64,000 nt of DNA from Rossellomorea vietnamensis NBRC 101237 (GCF_001591825.1 NZ_BCVQ01000005.1:91523-155522), one strand, 5' to 3'; positions 16,905 to 25,788 are shown, counted from the first letter of the stretch. Program-made: numbers and translations. Notes: generated by a model from the letters alone, not told the origin.

Positions 16905-17372
16905 TTAGAAGAGCAAAAAAATAGCAGGAGATAATCTAGTGAGTCTTCTCTTATTGCCCTCGTTAATTGAGAAAAACGCGGTTAGGTATTCATATTCTTT
17001 ATATTTTTCCCCATTCTCATTGACCACAGAAAATCCTGTTCTATTCCAATCATAATATAGTAGTTTTTTCGTCCGTCTATGTACTTTTTTCTTCAACAGT
17101 TATCTTTGTGCTGTTATTGGAAACATCTGATTCTTTAAATTCCAGAGTCTGGTTACTTGTACCTGTTGACACAACCACCATTTTCTGACCTCTGATATAG
17201 TAAAGACTCTAAACTCTTGAAATTCTGTGTGTTCATTTTGTAATTGCTCTACATAGTTCTTTACACTTCCCACTTCATCAAATCTATCTTTCTCCAACAC
17301 CCACGTATTACTACCGCAGGCACTTAGAAAAGCTACCATTATAACAAATATTACAAGGTGAATTTTCTTCAC
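16905..17372 (-). pseudogene. Frameshifted small lipoprotein
   Basis: The gene starts well (MKKIHLVIFVIMVAFLSAC, lipobox LSAC, then SNTWVLEKDRFDEVG...). The frame then goes out of register near 17190 in a run of A. In the next frame the sequence continues as KMVVVSTGTSNQTLEFK...TKITVEEKST, and after a second slip near 17095 as YYDWNRTGFSVVNENGEKYKEYEYL. The pieces together look like one lipoprotein of about 130 residues, so the gene is broken by at least two small indels. A degenerate family 1 repeat (16913-16975) is fused to its end. Confidence 0.7.
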
Positions 17373-17490
17373 ATTAATCCCCTCTATTTATAAAAATACA
17401 TATTACCTTGTGCCACACTCCTTCCCTTTAATGCAATAAAGAAAAAGCGGAAGACCAGCAGCTTAATTTTACGTGAAAACAGGGGTTTAT

Positions 17491-17844
17491 TTACGCCCAA
17501 TGATCCACATGTTCTCTCATACTCTCCACATCATCCGTTCCAAGCTCCTGATAAACTCTGTACGCTAACACTAAGAAAAATGCAGTTACTCCAAAACTGA
17601 TTACAATCGCAGTTAAAATCAACGCCTGAGGGAGATGAACTATATGTCCCTTAGCAGAATGTTCACCCAGTAGGGGAGGTGCTTCTTCTCCCTTTGGTAA
17701 ACCTCCCATTGTTATAAGCAAAAGGTGAACACCGTGACTGAGAAGTCCTGTGCCAATAATTATTCTAAGCAGACTTATAGATAGTATTAAATAGACCGCA
17801 CACATAATAATAATTCCTATTATTAGGGACATTAATATCTCCAT
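17491..17844 (-). CDS. mrpC: Orphan MrpC/NuoK-like antiporter subunit, copy 2
   Basis: The 117-residue protein is nearly the same as copy 1 at 11799 ([25 protein letters not shown] changed to VHLP, then [24 protein letters not shown]). Most differences are conservative, so the copy is likely functional. No other Mrp subunit is near. The upstream flank (CAAAATCCC...TGTTCTT, then a CCTTT-AA...GGAACAA block) also matches the flank of copy 1, so the duplicated unit included the promoter region. Confidence 0.85.
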   Translation of the reverse strand: MEILMSLIIGIIIMCAVYLILSISLLRIIIGTGLLSHGVHLLLITMGGLPKGEEAPPLLGEHSAKGHIVHLPQALILTAIVISFGVTAFFLVLAYRVYQELGTDDVESMREHVDHWA

Positions 17845-17893
17845 CCAAAATCCCGCTGTTCTTTTGTTAATATGCCCTTTAAAGGAACAACAC

Positions 17894-18400
17894 TTATTTT
17901 ACTGAAGTCAATGAATCAGCCATCATTTTAAGGTCTTCAATAGTAATTTCGGTATCCTTGAACATTACTGCCAATTCTTGGACATCTCCATCATTGTCAG
18001 CCCATTGTAAGACTTTTAATTCCTCTTCATCTTTTTTCAGAATTGCTAATTCCCCATTATTTAACTTGATGGATTCATAACTTTTTGATGAATCAACTTT
18101 GTCATTATAATATGTGGTGAAACTAAGATTTATCTTATTACTTAGTTCACGCTCAACAGGTTCATATACTACTGATGTATAAACAATATTCTTTACTTCA
18201 GGCGTAGTCGAAAATCTAAAAAACTCGACATCAAAAGGAAACTTCGTTGGTACTTTTATCTTAACTTGAATATCTTTAGGCAAATTGCTGAGTTCTTGGT
18301 GGAATGATTGAGGATACTCTTTTATTGGTAATTCATATGCACTTTGATTGGAACAAGCCCCAATTATTAAAACAAATAATACGATGCAAATTTTCTTCAT
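17894..18400 (-). CDS. Lipoprotein of unknown function
   Basis: The 168-residue product has a lipoprotein signal (MKKICIVLFVLIIGAC, lipobox IGAC). The mature part starts with SNQSAYELPIKEYPQSFHQEL and is mainly beta, with VKIKVPTKFPFDVEFFRFSTTPEVKNIVYTS and acidic loops, ending in a helix. This pattern occurs in uncharacterised Bacillus lipoproteins. No motif for activity. It is bounded by mrpC copy 2 downstream and a family 1 repeat upstream. Confidence 0.7.
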   Translation of the reverse strand: MKKICIVLFVLIIGACSNQSAYELPIKEYPQSFHQELSNLPKDIQVKIKVPTKFPFDVEFFRFSTTPEVKNIVYTSVVYEPVERELSNKINLSFTTYYNDKVDSSKSYESIKLNNGELAILKKDEEELKVLQWADNDGDVQELAVMFKDTEITIEDLKMMADSLTSVK

Positions 18401-18444
18401 ATTATCCTCCTCTCAAATTGATTATATGGTGAAATTCTTTTTCA

Positions 18445-18495
18445 ATTAACCTGCCCTTTAATTGAGCAAAGGGTGCCACTTGTTCAGTGACACTC
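18445..18495 (-). repeat. Family 1 compound hairpin repeat, short form
   Basis: Minus strand: GTGTCACTGAACAAGTGGCACCC, TTTGCTCAATTAAAGGGCAGGTTAA. It lies between the M1 peptidase stop and the lipoprotein gene start. The first hairpin (GTGTCAC/GTGGCAC) and the second (CCCTTT/AAAGGG) share sequence with the other copies. Confidence 0.7.
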
Positions 18496-18514
18496 AAAAA
18501 GGAACAAAAAAAGT

Positions 18515-19939
18515 TTATTCTTCATTCAAATCCAGCCATCCTTCAAAATCTTTATTATTCTCTAAGTTAAAATAATGGTTAGTAAACCTTACAAACTCGT
18601 TGGTGTTAATTTCTTTGAATTTGTACTCCTTAACGTATGTTTTGAGGAAGTTCTTTGCCGCTTCTCCTCCTCCATACTTCTTAAACAGCATTCCAAGTCC
18701 CAAAGACGCTTTTCCATAAATATAAGAACTTTGATTACCGCTTGGGTATTGGTTTATAGGAAGGTTAACGGGGAGACTAAGTTCTTCTCTAAATTGATCC
18801 CCAAAATCAAAAGTAACGGCTTCCTCTTCATCATCAACGTAATACAAAAGCGAGGCAATCTCTGCTAGACCCTCATCAAGCCAAGCATCGTTATAGGGGT
18901 CATTGCTAACCATCCCATAGAACCACTGATGTGCTACCTCGTGAACAACCATACGTCTTAATGCGGCTGAGTCTAGTGGTTTAGAGTTATAAATAGAACC
19001 CACAGTTACTACATTTGGGTACTCCATCCCAAGCCCACCAAGTATTACATCGAACTCCTTAGCAGAATAAGATCCGAATTCTTTTTGAAAATAGTCCAGA
19101 GCTTTTACCGCAGTTTCTAGCACTTCATTTACTTGATCAACTCTTTCTTTATCACTGAATACACGTACATTCACATTATTTATAGTCGTTGTCTTTTCAA
19201 AAACCAAGGTATCTTTTAATAAAGCAAGGAAAATCTCTTTTTCATTTTTTACTTTGATTTTTGTCCCTTGGTTATTAAGTAAGTCATCTTCTTCACTTGA
19301 TGAAACTATGGTATAAGAAGGTGGGACTTCTACATCCAATTGAAAATCACTAAAGGAAGTATGATAGGTTTCACCTCTTGATTGATACTCTTGTTTATTC
19401 CACCCGTTACGATATGTTGGTACCATAGGATACCATTGTGCCAGGTGAAGGCTCTCTCCGACTTTTGTAAATCTTAATCCCTCTGATGGCAATGTAAAAT
19501 CATAGTTTATTTGAACCTTGACATTGTGGTTCGGAGACAGTTGTGTTTTTAAAGGGAGGGTTAGGGTGTCTTTTTCTAAGGAGTAATTTGAAGTTGTTCC
19601 ATTTAACTTGATATCTTTAATATTTACAGATGCCGGATGATCTAACGAGGGTGAACTTTCTTCTGTGAATATATTCGGAATGAAATATAAAACAAGCTTA
19701 TCCCATTTTTCTTCAGAAATATTGGTAATATCAATTTTTGCTTCCACACTAACCTTTTCATCTTTATTCATCTTTAACGAAAGATTATAGGAGCTCTTAC
19801 TTCCTGGTAATACCTCTTTAGCAACAAAAGGTTGTTCTTTATTATTGCTCGATATAGTTGAGTCTCACTGGAAAATCAAACAAAATGCGATCACACATAC
19901 TGAAATAGAAAGTATTACAAGGAAAGACCTATTCTTCAA
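18515..19939 (-). pseudogene. M1-family metallopeptidase with an in-frame stop
   Basis: The catalytic domain is intact: HEVAHQWFYG (HExxH zinc site) followed by Glu 18 residues later in WLDEGLAEIASL, and an N-terminal beta domain. Upstream of the ATG at 19771 the same frame continues without gaps (...VLPGSKSSYNLSLK) to a TGA at 19865-19867. Beyond that it reads as a membrane anchor (MKNRSFLVILSISVCVIAFCLIFQ) starting from a TTG at 19939 with GGGGG 7 nt upstream. So the intact gene encoded an anchored extracellular peptidase of about 474 residues, and one nonsense codon separates anchor from enzyme. If translation restarts at 19771, a cytosolic product could form. Confidence 0.75.
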
Positions 19940-20246
19940 ATCATAACCCCCATATGATATGCAGTCTATTCTTTCAACAAATAAATGAATACGATTAAAA
20001 ATTTTTTTATACTCTTACACAACGAAAATTCTATACCTAAAATAAGCTCCCTATTGTGTAATAGGACTACAAGTTTGAATATCCTTCAGTTTCCTTTACA
20101 GTCTATTCTTATTCAAATAAGGTACTACTTATGAACTGTCCTATTTTATTCACTTCTTCCGTAAACCTCCCCAATAATTGAAAAAGGGCAATAGCTGGAT
20201 CCATTACCTGATCTTCAGTTATTGCCCCCTATAATGTGAAATAACA
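19940..20246. other. Gene-free stretch containing a family 1 repeat
   Basis: AT-rich, with no supported gene. The part from 20164 to 20231 is the family 1 repeat (minus strand GGGGGCAATAACTGAAGATC, a loop, CAGCTATTGCCC, TTTTTCAATTATTGG). It sits directly after the stop of the broken signal peptidase gene. Confidence 0.65.
20164..20231 (-). repeat. Family 1 compound hairpin repeat
   Basis: The arms GGGCAATAACTG and CAGCTATTGCCC can form a 12-bp stem with one G-T type mismatch. The copy follows the 3' end of the signal peptidase pseudogene by 16 bp. Confidence 0.75.
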
Positions 20247-20304
20247 CTAATTTTCAATTATCCTAATATCTTTAATTGGATAAAAAACAATACTTGTAGT
20301 TCCT
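20247..20304 (-). pseudogene. 3' fragment of signal peptidase I
   Basis: The frame reads TTSIVFYPIKDIRIIEN and stops at 20247-20249. Joined across the IS21 element, with one copy of the TTCCT duplication removed, it continues in frame from VVG of the 5' fragment, giving the classic end of SipS-type signal peptidases (IVG...VFxYYP...DIR). Confidence 0.85.
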
Positions 20305-20340
20305 TGTGACCGTCAAGTAGAATGATACAATTTTTGCTGA

Positions 20341-21105
20341 CTAATTTGAGACACTTTGTTCACCAAAAATCGTTTTTCGATGTTTCATTCTCCAACTATC
20401 ATCATTTAAATGAACTATTTCCACTCGATGTAAGATCCGGTCCAGTATAGCTGTCGTGATGGCTTGGTCGCCCAATAGCTCACCCCATTCTTTAGGACCT
20501 TTATTAGATGTAAGTATAATCGAGGATTGATTATAAAGGTTGTTAATGAGATGGAAGAACATATTAGCTTCCTGTTTATCCATTGCCATAAACATCAAAT
20601 CATCAATGATGACCAAATCTGCCTCTCTAATTCGCTTCATCCTTGTTTTGGATTTCCTCGTTATTTCTTCTGTCTTTAATGCCTGAATTAGATCTCCCAT
20701 AGTGGTAAAGATCACTTTATATCCCTGGTTTAAAGCTTCAATTCCAAGACCTATCGAAAGATGGGTCTTACCGACACCTGGCGGTCCTAGAAAAATTATA
20801 TTATATAGCTGTTCAATCCAAGTTAAGTCTTTTAACTGGTTTAACTTCTTACTGCTCAAAGACTTTTGCTCTTTCACGTTATACTCATCCACTGTTCTAT
20901 GGAAGGGAAACGTTGCCCACTTAAATCGCCTTTCCAGCTGCTTTTCATCTCTTCGTTTTTGTTCATAGGTTGCTACATCTAGTAGAAACTGAGTAAAGGA
21001 CAAATCCCTTTTCTCAGCTTCTCTTATTAACTCTGGCAATCGATCAGCTGTTTCAGCTAACCGAAGGGATCTAAATATTTCTTGGACCTCCTGAAGCTGA
21101 TTCAA
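20341..21105 (-). CDS. istB: IstB ATPase of IS21 element 1
   Basis: The 254-residue DnaC-like ATPase has Walker A GPPGVGKTH (about residue 106) and Walker B LVIIDDLMFM. IstB helps IstA select targets during IS21 transposition. The start overlaps the istA stop by 4 bp (ATGA), so translation is coupled. It appears complete. Confidence 0.93.
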   Translation of the reverse strand: MNQLQEVQEIFRSLRLAETADRLPELIREAEKRDLSFTQFLLDVATYEQKRRDEKQLERRFKWATFPFHRTVDEYNVKEQKSLSSKKLNQLKDLTWIEQLYNIIFLGPPGVGKTHLSIGLGIEALNQGYKVIFTTMGDLIQALKTEEITRKSKTRMKRIREADLVIIDDLMFMAMDKQEANMFFHLINNLYNQSSIILTSNKGPKEWGELLGDQAITTAILDRILHRVEIVHLNDDSWRMKHRKTIFGEQSVSN

Positions 21106-22676
21106 CTTTGATCACCTTCTTCCAATAAGGCAGTATAGGCATCGACATTTCTCTTTTGTGCTTCTGTTTCTATAATCCAACCCGATATACTATTTAATGG
21201 TGAAACAGTCTCAGCTTTGTCGTTTGTTGTATCATGAACTTGTCGTTGTCGCTTGAGGTATAAAATGATATCGCTGAAATCTGTTGCACTATATAAGTTT
21301 CTCTTAATACATTCCGAGAGGGCGGTTGTTAGAAGCTGCTCGTTATTTTGTTTTGTTTCTTTTAGTATCATTTGTAATTGATCACGAATATACCGTGGGT
21401 ACTTCTCACGAAGTTTATCCAAGTAATCGTAGGCCGTTTCAGTCTCTTCGAATTGGTTTGCCACAGAATCAATGAATGCATCGATTCCTTTTGTGCGATC
21501 TCTTGTATGCTTTCTATCTTTAATTAATTGTCCTTTACCATCTGGAATTTGATGCTTGGCCAGGAGTTCTCCTGTATCAGAGATATAGATTAATAGTTCT
21601 CTGTCTTTAGTTTCTTTTATTGAGACCGTTTCATGCTTATGAAAAGTTCCAAGTGGAAGGGAGTACCTATTGGATAAATACCGTATGGTATTGTCCTTAT
21701 GGACGCTTCTTGTTATACTGTTTTCATGATTGTTTAGGAAATTCATGTTTCCTGTGACTGGTCTTAAGTGTTGCTTTTCCAAGGAGAACACTTCGACCGG
21801 TCTTTTTTTTGTTGTGTTATGGATTTTTCTATTACCTGTACGATTTAACCATTCCCACCCTTGTTCATTCCAGGAATCAATATGATTGAATACTCTATAC
21901 TTGGCGAAATTGTACTTAATAAATCCTACAACGTTTTCTATTTTCCCTTTGCTTTCCGGATCGGCTTTTCGACAAACCCGGAGGTTTAATTTTCGAGTTA
22001 ATTTATAGTGCTGGAATTCTTTCGTTAAAATGAGATCTCCACCATTCTCACTCACTACAATTAAGCTATCCTGATCATACACGAGTTCTCCTGGAATCCC
22101 ACTAAACCACTGAAAGGCATTTTCATGAGCCTGAATGACATCTTGTGTTGTAAATGGGCGATCTAACCACTCTTTATATTTGTATCTCGAGTTAGATAGC
22201 ACAAAGGCAATAAAGTTCAGCTTCACTTCTTTATTATCAGACGTTTTTTGCTTGGTGTGTCCAAAGTCAACTTGGACCTGTTCCCCCATGGGTGAATCAG
22301 GAATTGCTTCATAATCCCTTGGTGAAGATTCCTTAGCTATTTTATATTCAACTCTTAGCTCCCTTACGTAAGCACGGACTGTACTTTCACCCACTTCAAG
22401 TTGTTCCTTATACCTTTCCATCAACCAATCTTCTACTTGTGCTGCTGAAAGATCAGGATGTTCCCTTAACCACTTCAAGATTAACTCTTTATAAGGATCC
22501 AACTTTTTCTTTCTTGTTTGTAACGATTCAACCCATTCTGCCATCTCCGAAGGAGATCTCTTAAGGTGACGATATACAGTCGCCCTGGACACCCCCAGCT
22601 TATCTGCTACTTTAGTTTTACTGAATCCTTTCTTGAGTAACTGTTGAATTTCCATATACATTTCCCACTTATCCAC
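21102..22676 (-). CDS. istA: IstA transposase of IS21 element 1
   Basis: The 524-residue transposase has an N-terminal HTH (KTKVADKLGVSRATVYRHLKR) and an integrase core: Asp in VQVDFGHTK, Asp in LVYDQDSLIV, Glu in SKGKIENVVGF. The C-terminal beta-barrel-like part follows. It appears complete, so the element may be mobile. Confidence 0.93.
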   Translation of the reverse strand: MDKWEMYMEIQQLLKKGFSKTKVADKLGVSRATVYRHLKRSPSEMAEWVESLQTRKKKLDPYKELILKWLREHPDLSAAQVEDWLMERYKEQLEVGESTVRAYVRELRVEYKIAKESSPRDYEAIPDSPMGEQVQVDFGHTKQKTSDNKEVKLNFIAFVLSNSRYKYKEWLDRPFTTQDVIQAHENAFQWFSGIPGELVYDQDSLIVVSENGGDLILTKEFQHYKLTRKLNLRVCRKADPESKGKIENVVGFIKYNFAKYRVFNHIDSWNEQGWEWLNRTGNRKIHNTTKKRPVEVFSLEKQHLRPVTGNMNFLNNHENSITRSVHKDNTIRYLSNRYSLPLGTFHKHETVSIKETKDRELLIYISDTGELLAKHQIPDGKGQLIKDRKHTRDRTKGIDAFIDSVANQFEETETAYDYLDKLREKYPRYIRDQLQMILKETKQNNEQLLTTALSECIKRNLYSATDFSDIILYLKRQRQVHDTTNDKAETVSPLNSISGWIIETEAQKRNVDAYTALLEEGDQS

Positions 22677-22815
22677 CTTTTCTTAGCCCTCCAATGATTT
22701 AAGAATCAAACCATCATCATACAATGGAGGGGCTATATATTTTACTGGTATATTAGGGTAAATAAGTGTTTCATCTTATCTAGCAAAAACTGTCTACTTT
22801 AGTTTAGCAGTCACA

Positions 22816-23005
22816 TTCCTACAACCTCATCTATGGGGATTGCTCCTATTAGTCTGCTATCTGTACTATTTCTTCTGTTATCCCCCATAACAAATAAATG
22901 ACCTTCTGGTACAGTAGCTTGCCCTACAACAGTATCCTCTAATTTAAAGGGTTTCGTTATGTCACCATCAATCCATTCCAGAGTTTCATTTTTCTTTTCA
23001 ACCAT
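22816..23005 (-). pseudogene. 5' fragment of signal peptidase I, with internal deletion
   Basis: The frame carries the hallmark box VPEGHLFVMGDNRRNSTDSRLIG of type I signal peptidases, then IPIDEVVG, and is cut by the IS21 insertion. The N-terminus MVEKKNETLEWI matches the start of Sip proteins, but it jumps directly to DGDITKPFKLED. The membrane anchor and the segment with the catalytic Ser and Lys (normally about 100 residues) are gone. So this gene had lost function by deletion as well as by insertion; the order of events is unknown. Confidence 0.85.
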
Positions 23006-23108
23006 TTTTTCATCCCCTCACTTTAGATATTCAAGTTCATCCACATTGGCTTTTCCGTTAAACTGGCCTTTAGTTGAAGAAAGGACCTTTGTTGGAAGGG
23101 GCAAATCA

Positions 23109-24941
23109 CTAGGTAATTAATATTATCTGTGCACCAAACCCCCAAATGTCTTCTTTAATTATTTTGCTCGATAAATATTCAGGCAATAGAGGGACAAATC
23201 TATCCTCTAATTGTCTAGCTGCTACATTTGCTCTTTTTTGTTTTTTGCCAATATTCTTTGCTTCAATAACCCTTAAAAATCCCTCACTGTGATTCGGTGT
23301 GAAAATTAGACCATCCAACTCACAAATAGACTTTTTATCTTGATTAATAAATCTTAATGAGCCCAAGTAGACAATTATTAGTCCTCTGTAAGACGTAGAC
23401 TCTAAACTTTTTTTTACAGCTTCTAGTTCGTGTATGGCATCTTTGTCATTCGGGTTTACCTTCCGATAGTTTTTAATATATTTATCAATTTTCTTCATAG
23501 TTTTCAGACTGCCATTTTCAATTATGAAAGGTGAGTTACCTTTATAATAATCATACTCACAGAAATAATCTTCAACTAATAGATTTCGGAATAGATATGT
23601 AAATATTTTTTTAAAAATGACTTCTTGTAGTTGCCCATTACTTACAGATTCGTATGAGTATTTACTGTATTCGTTATAATCATTCAAGGCTACTCGGATA
23701 ACCTTGAAACACTTCTTAATAAGTTTGGTATCAGAAATATTCCTACTTATAGAATAAACAGTTCTATATTTTGAGAAACTTGGAGAAAAGCTAAATGCTA
23801 CGAAACAATCTTTTCCTAGTTTGCCACTGACCTCTAACTCTCTCTGAAATACATCTTTTGGAAAATATTCTCTTTCTCTTAAGAAGTATGTTATACTTAA
23901 GTTTTTCTCTTGGTTCCAAGGAATATCACCATCAGCTATCTTGAACTCTTCATAAAAAGGAGATTTTTCTTCATCAGAAATTAGCATACCAATTTTTGTA
24001 ATACCCCCATATTCTGCATCTTCCTCAAGGAGCTTCTCTAATTTTGAATTAATATCCATACTTCTGTAGGTACCCATCAATAGAGCATTGTTTTCTAAAT
24101 AAAGTGTATCCTCTAGTAAATCAGTAACCTTTTCAAAAGCTCCCATAAGTCCAGAACTATATTTACTTAACTCATCTACAAACAATTTTTCATTGAATAA
24201 CACATTTTGGAGACTAATAGAAATAGGAATGTGAGAATAGTGACTATCTAAAACTACATAAGAAACTTTTCTAATCTTATTGTAGAGATCCATCCACTTA
24301 TCGCTTTGTTCCGATAATATTTTATCTATTATCCCCTCACAAATAAGTCTATAATCACTTAACTTTTCTGATCTTGATAAAATAAACAATGTATTGATCC
24401 ACTGTACTTTATGGGAATTAGCACTTGATAATAACTGATTTAATAAGTATTTCCCCTCCCCTATCAACCCTTTTTTAAAGGAATTTCTTAATTCAAACTT
24501 GTTAGTATTCAGATAATGAAACCAAACTTTATTACTTGAAAAAGTATCTTTAAAATGTCCCATATTTCCATATAGGACTATTAACTCTAATATTTCTGCC
24601 CCAGTTATTTTTTCCTTGTTGGATAATTGATTAATGTTCCACAAAGAGAAATTAAATTTTGAACCCAAACCCCATTCACTGTTATTTTTCACGAAATTAA
24701 TCAACATAAATTGTAATAACACATACTCATATCGAGTATAATGCGCTCCATTATGGATGAATTTAATTGCTCCCAATTGATTAATTTCTTTTAATCTTGA
24801 TTCGATCTGGAGTTTATTATCACTATATAGTCGGCTTACAAAAGGATAAATAACTGGAGTTACTACTCCAATTCCGTTGATATTATACTCTAAATTTATA
24901 CTATTCTTCTTAATATAAATCTCCTCTTTCGATTTTTCCAA
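23109..24941 (-). CDS. Large protein with degenerate HD-like and PD-(D/E)XK-like motifs
   Basis: The 610-residue protein has an N-terminal region like HD hydrolases of the dGTPase/SAMHD1 type: NGAHYTRYEYVL (residues 64-75, compare HTRFEH) and LYGNMGHF (123-130), where HDIGH is expected. The HD pair is replaced by Gly-Asn, so metal binding is likely lost or changed. The C-terminus has ELDGLIF...FLRVIEAKN (Asp543, Glu560, Lys562), a good fit to a PD-(D/E)XK nuclease core. The middle is helical and unlike anything I know. It has no partner gene and lies near a mobile element. A defence or nucleic-acid role is inferred only. Confidence 0.6.
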   Translation of the reverse strand: MEKSKEEIYIKKNSINLEYNINGIGVVTPVIYPFVSRLYSDNKLQIESRLKEINQLGAIKFIHNGAHYTRYEYVLLQFMLINFVKNNSEWGLGSKFNFSLWNINQLSNKEKITGAEILELIVLYGNMGHFKDTFSSNKVWFHYLNTNKFELRNSFKKGLIGEGKYLLNQLLSSANSHKVQWINTLFILSRSEKLSDYRLICEGIIDKILSEQSDKWMDLYNKIRKVSYVVLDSHYSHIPISISLQNVLFNEKLFVDELSKYSSGLMGAFEKVTDLLEDTLYLENNALLMGTYRSMDINSKLEKLLEEDAEYGGITKIGMLISDEEKSPFYEEFKIADGDIPWNQEKNLSITYFLREREYFPKDVFQRELEVSGKLGKDCFVAFSFSPSFSKYRTVYSISRNISDTKLIKKCFKVIRVALNDYNEYSKYSYESVSNGQLQEVIFKKIFTYLFRNLLVEDYFCEYDYYKGNSPFIIENGSLKTMKKIDKYIKNYRKVNPNDKDAIHELEAVKKSLESTSYRGLIIVYLGSLRFINQDKKSICELDGLIFTPNHSEGFLRVIEAKNIGKKQKRANVAARQLEDRFVPLLPEYLSSKIIKEDIWGFGAQIILIT

Positions 24942-25278
24942 TTAAATCCATAATTATATAGTAATTATTTCAAATTTTCTAACATAAATCAATGTTACTA
25001 TTCAATTAAATGGCCCTTTAATGGAATAAACATCCTTAGTTACGAGCTCAGTCCAAATACTTTGGTAAATCGCCTAACTAACTTAAAAATCCCACAAAAA
25101 AATCGAGTCAAATTTAATTTCAGACTCGGTTTCTTATATTTTCAATGATGTAGTGAACCTTTTTTGATGATATTCTCTTTTTTCTCTTTCACACATTTAC
25201 TGAAATACACCGGTCCAAAGGGGCAGAGAAATGGGGGGTGAAGAATTTCAATCTGGTTATGTGGGTTCATGATATCTG
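24942..25278. other. Intergenic region with half a family 1 repeat and a terminator
   Basis: No gene is seen. About 25004-25035 holds the right half of the family 1 repeat (TTAAATGGCCCTTTAATGG). The hairpin at 25095-25130 is listed separately. The first 100 bp before 24941 presumably hold the promoter of the large HD-like gene. Confidence 0.55.
25095..25130 (-). terminator. Intrinsic terminator
   Basis: On the minus strand ACCGAGTC, a 13-nt loop, GACTCGAT, then TTTTTT. It lies about 150 bp after the small membrane gene at 25279, so it may end that transcript. Confidence 0.7.
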
Positions 25279-25518
25279 TCAGACAATAAGGTTGAAAGCT
25301 TCTGCCATCTTCTTCAAAAACCCAGGCAATGATCCACTACTATCAATATAGAACAACTCAGTAATAATAAGTATACAAAGTGCCAGCAAGACAAAGATAA
25401 TCAGAACCGCTGACCAGAATTTACTTTCTTTATATTTAATATTTCTATGCTTCTTTTTTCTATATAAACTCTGCGCAATTCGAAGCCGCTGATTTTTATC
25501 CTGCTTGGCGGAGTTCAT
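25279..25518 (-). CDS. Single-helix membrane protein, paralogue of 12714-13001
   Basis: The 79-residue protein has a basic N-terminus (MNSAKQDKNQRLRIAQSLYRKKKHRN), one helix (VLIIFVLLALCILIITELFYI) and SGSLPGFLKK. Type II-like topology with a positively charged cytosolic start is expected. GGGAGGGG lies about 9 nt before the ATG, a much better start than in the paralogue. No function known. Confidence 0.7.
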   Translation of the reverse strand: MNSAKQDKNQRLRIAQSLYRKKKHRNIKYKESKFWSAVLIIFVLLALCILIITELFYIDSSGSLPGFLKKMAEAFNLIV

Positions 25519-25560
25519 AGTATCATTCCCCTCCCGTCAACGCTTAGAAAATTACTATTT

Positions 25561-25788
25561 TCAAGCTTTCTTTTTCATTCTAGAAATCAATTTATGAGAG
25601 CCCAATACATAAAGAAACATAATAATGAAAGGATTTATCGTTGGAAAAACATCTACCCCATCCTCTTTTACATTTACAACGTACAAGGATGAGATGTCGT
25701 AGTATTCTGCAAAGGAAGCCAGCAAGATAAAGCCAACATAGAATCCAATAAACGATAAGAGGTATAATAAGATTATTTTGAAGCTCAA
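25561..25788 (-). CDS. Small membrane protein, two to three helices
   Basis: The 75-residue product has helix IILLYLLSFIGFYVGFILLASF, a short extracytoplasmic part and helix PFIIMFLYVLGSHKLI, ending in RMKKKA. It starts at a TTG with GGAAGTG upstream. Probably cotranscribed with the next small gene at 25279, 42 bp downstream. Function unknown. Confidence 0.6.
   Translation of the reverse strand: MSFKIILLYLLSFIGFYVGFILLASFAEYYDISSLYVVNVKEDGVDVFPTINPFIIMFLYVLGSHKLISRMKKKA

Larger units (their letters stand above)
20305..22815 (-). mobile_element. IS21-family insertion sequence with TTCCT target duplication
   Basis: The element is 2511 bp, with istA and istB on the minus strand. Ends begin TGTGAC and, inward, share blocks (AAGTAGA, ACA(A/G)TTTTTGCT), forming imperfect inverted repeats of about 34 bp. 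The 5-bp duplication TTCCT flanks both ends (20300-20304 and 22816-22820). It interrupts a signal peptidase I gene. Termini TG...CA fit the family. Confidence 0.92.
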
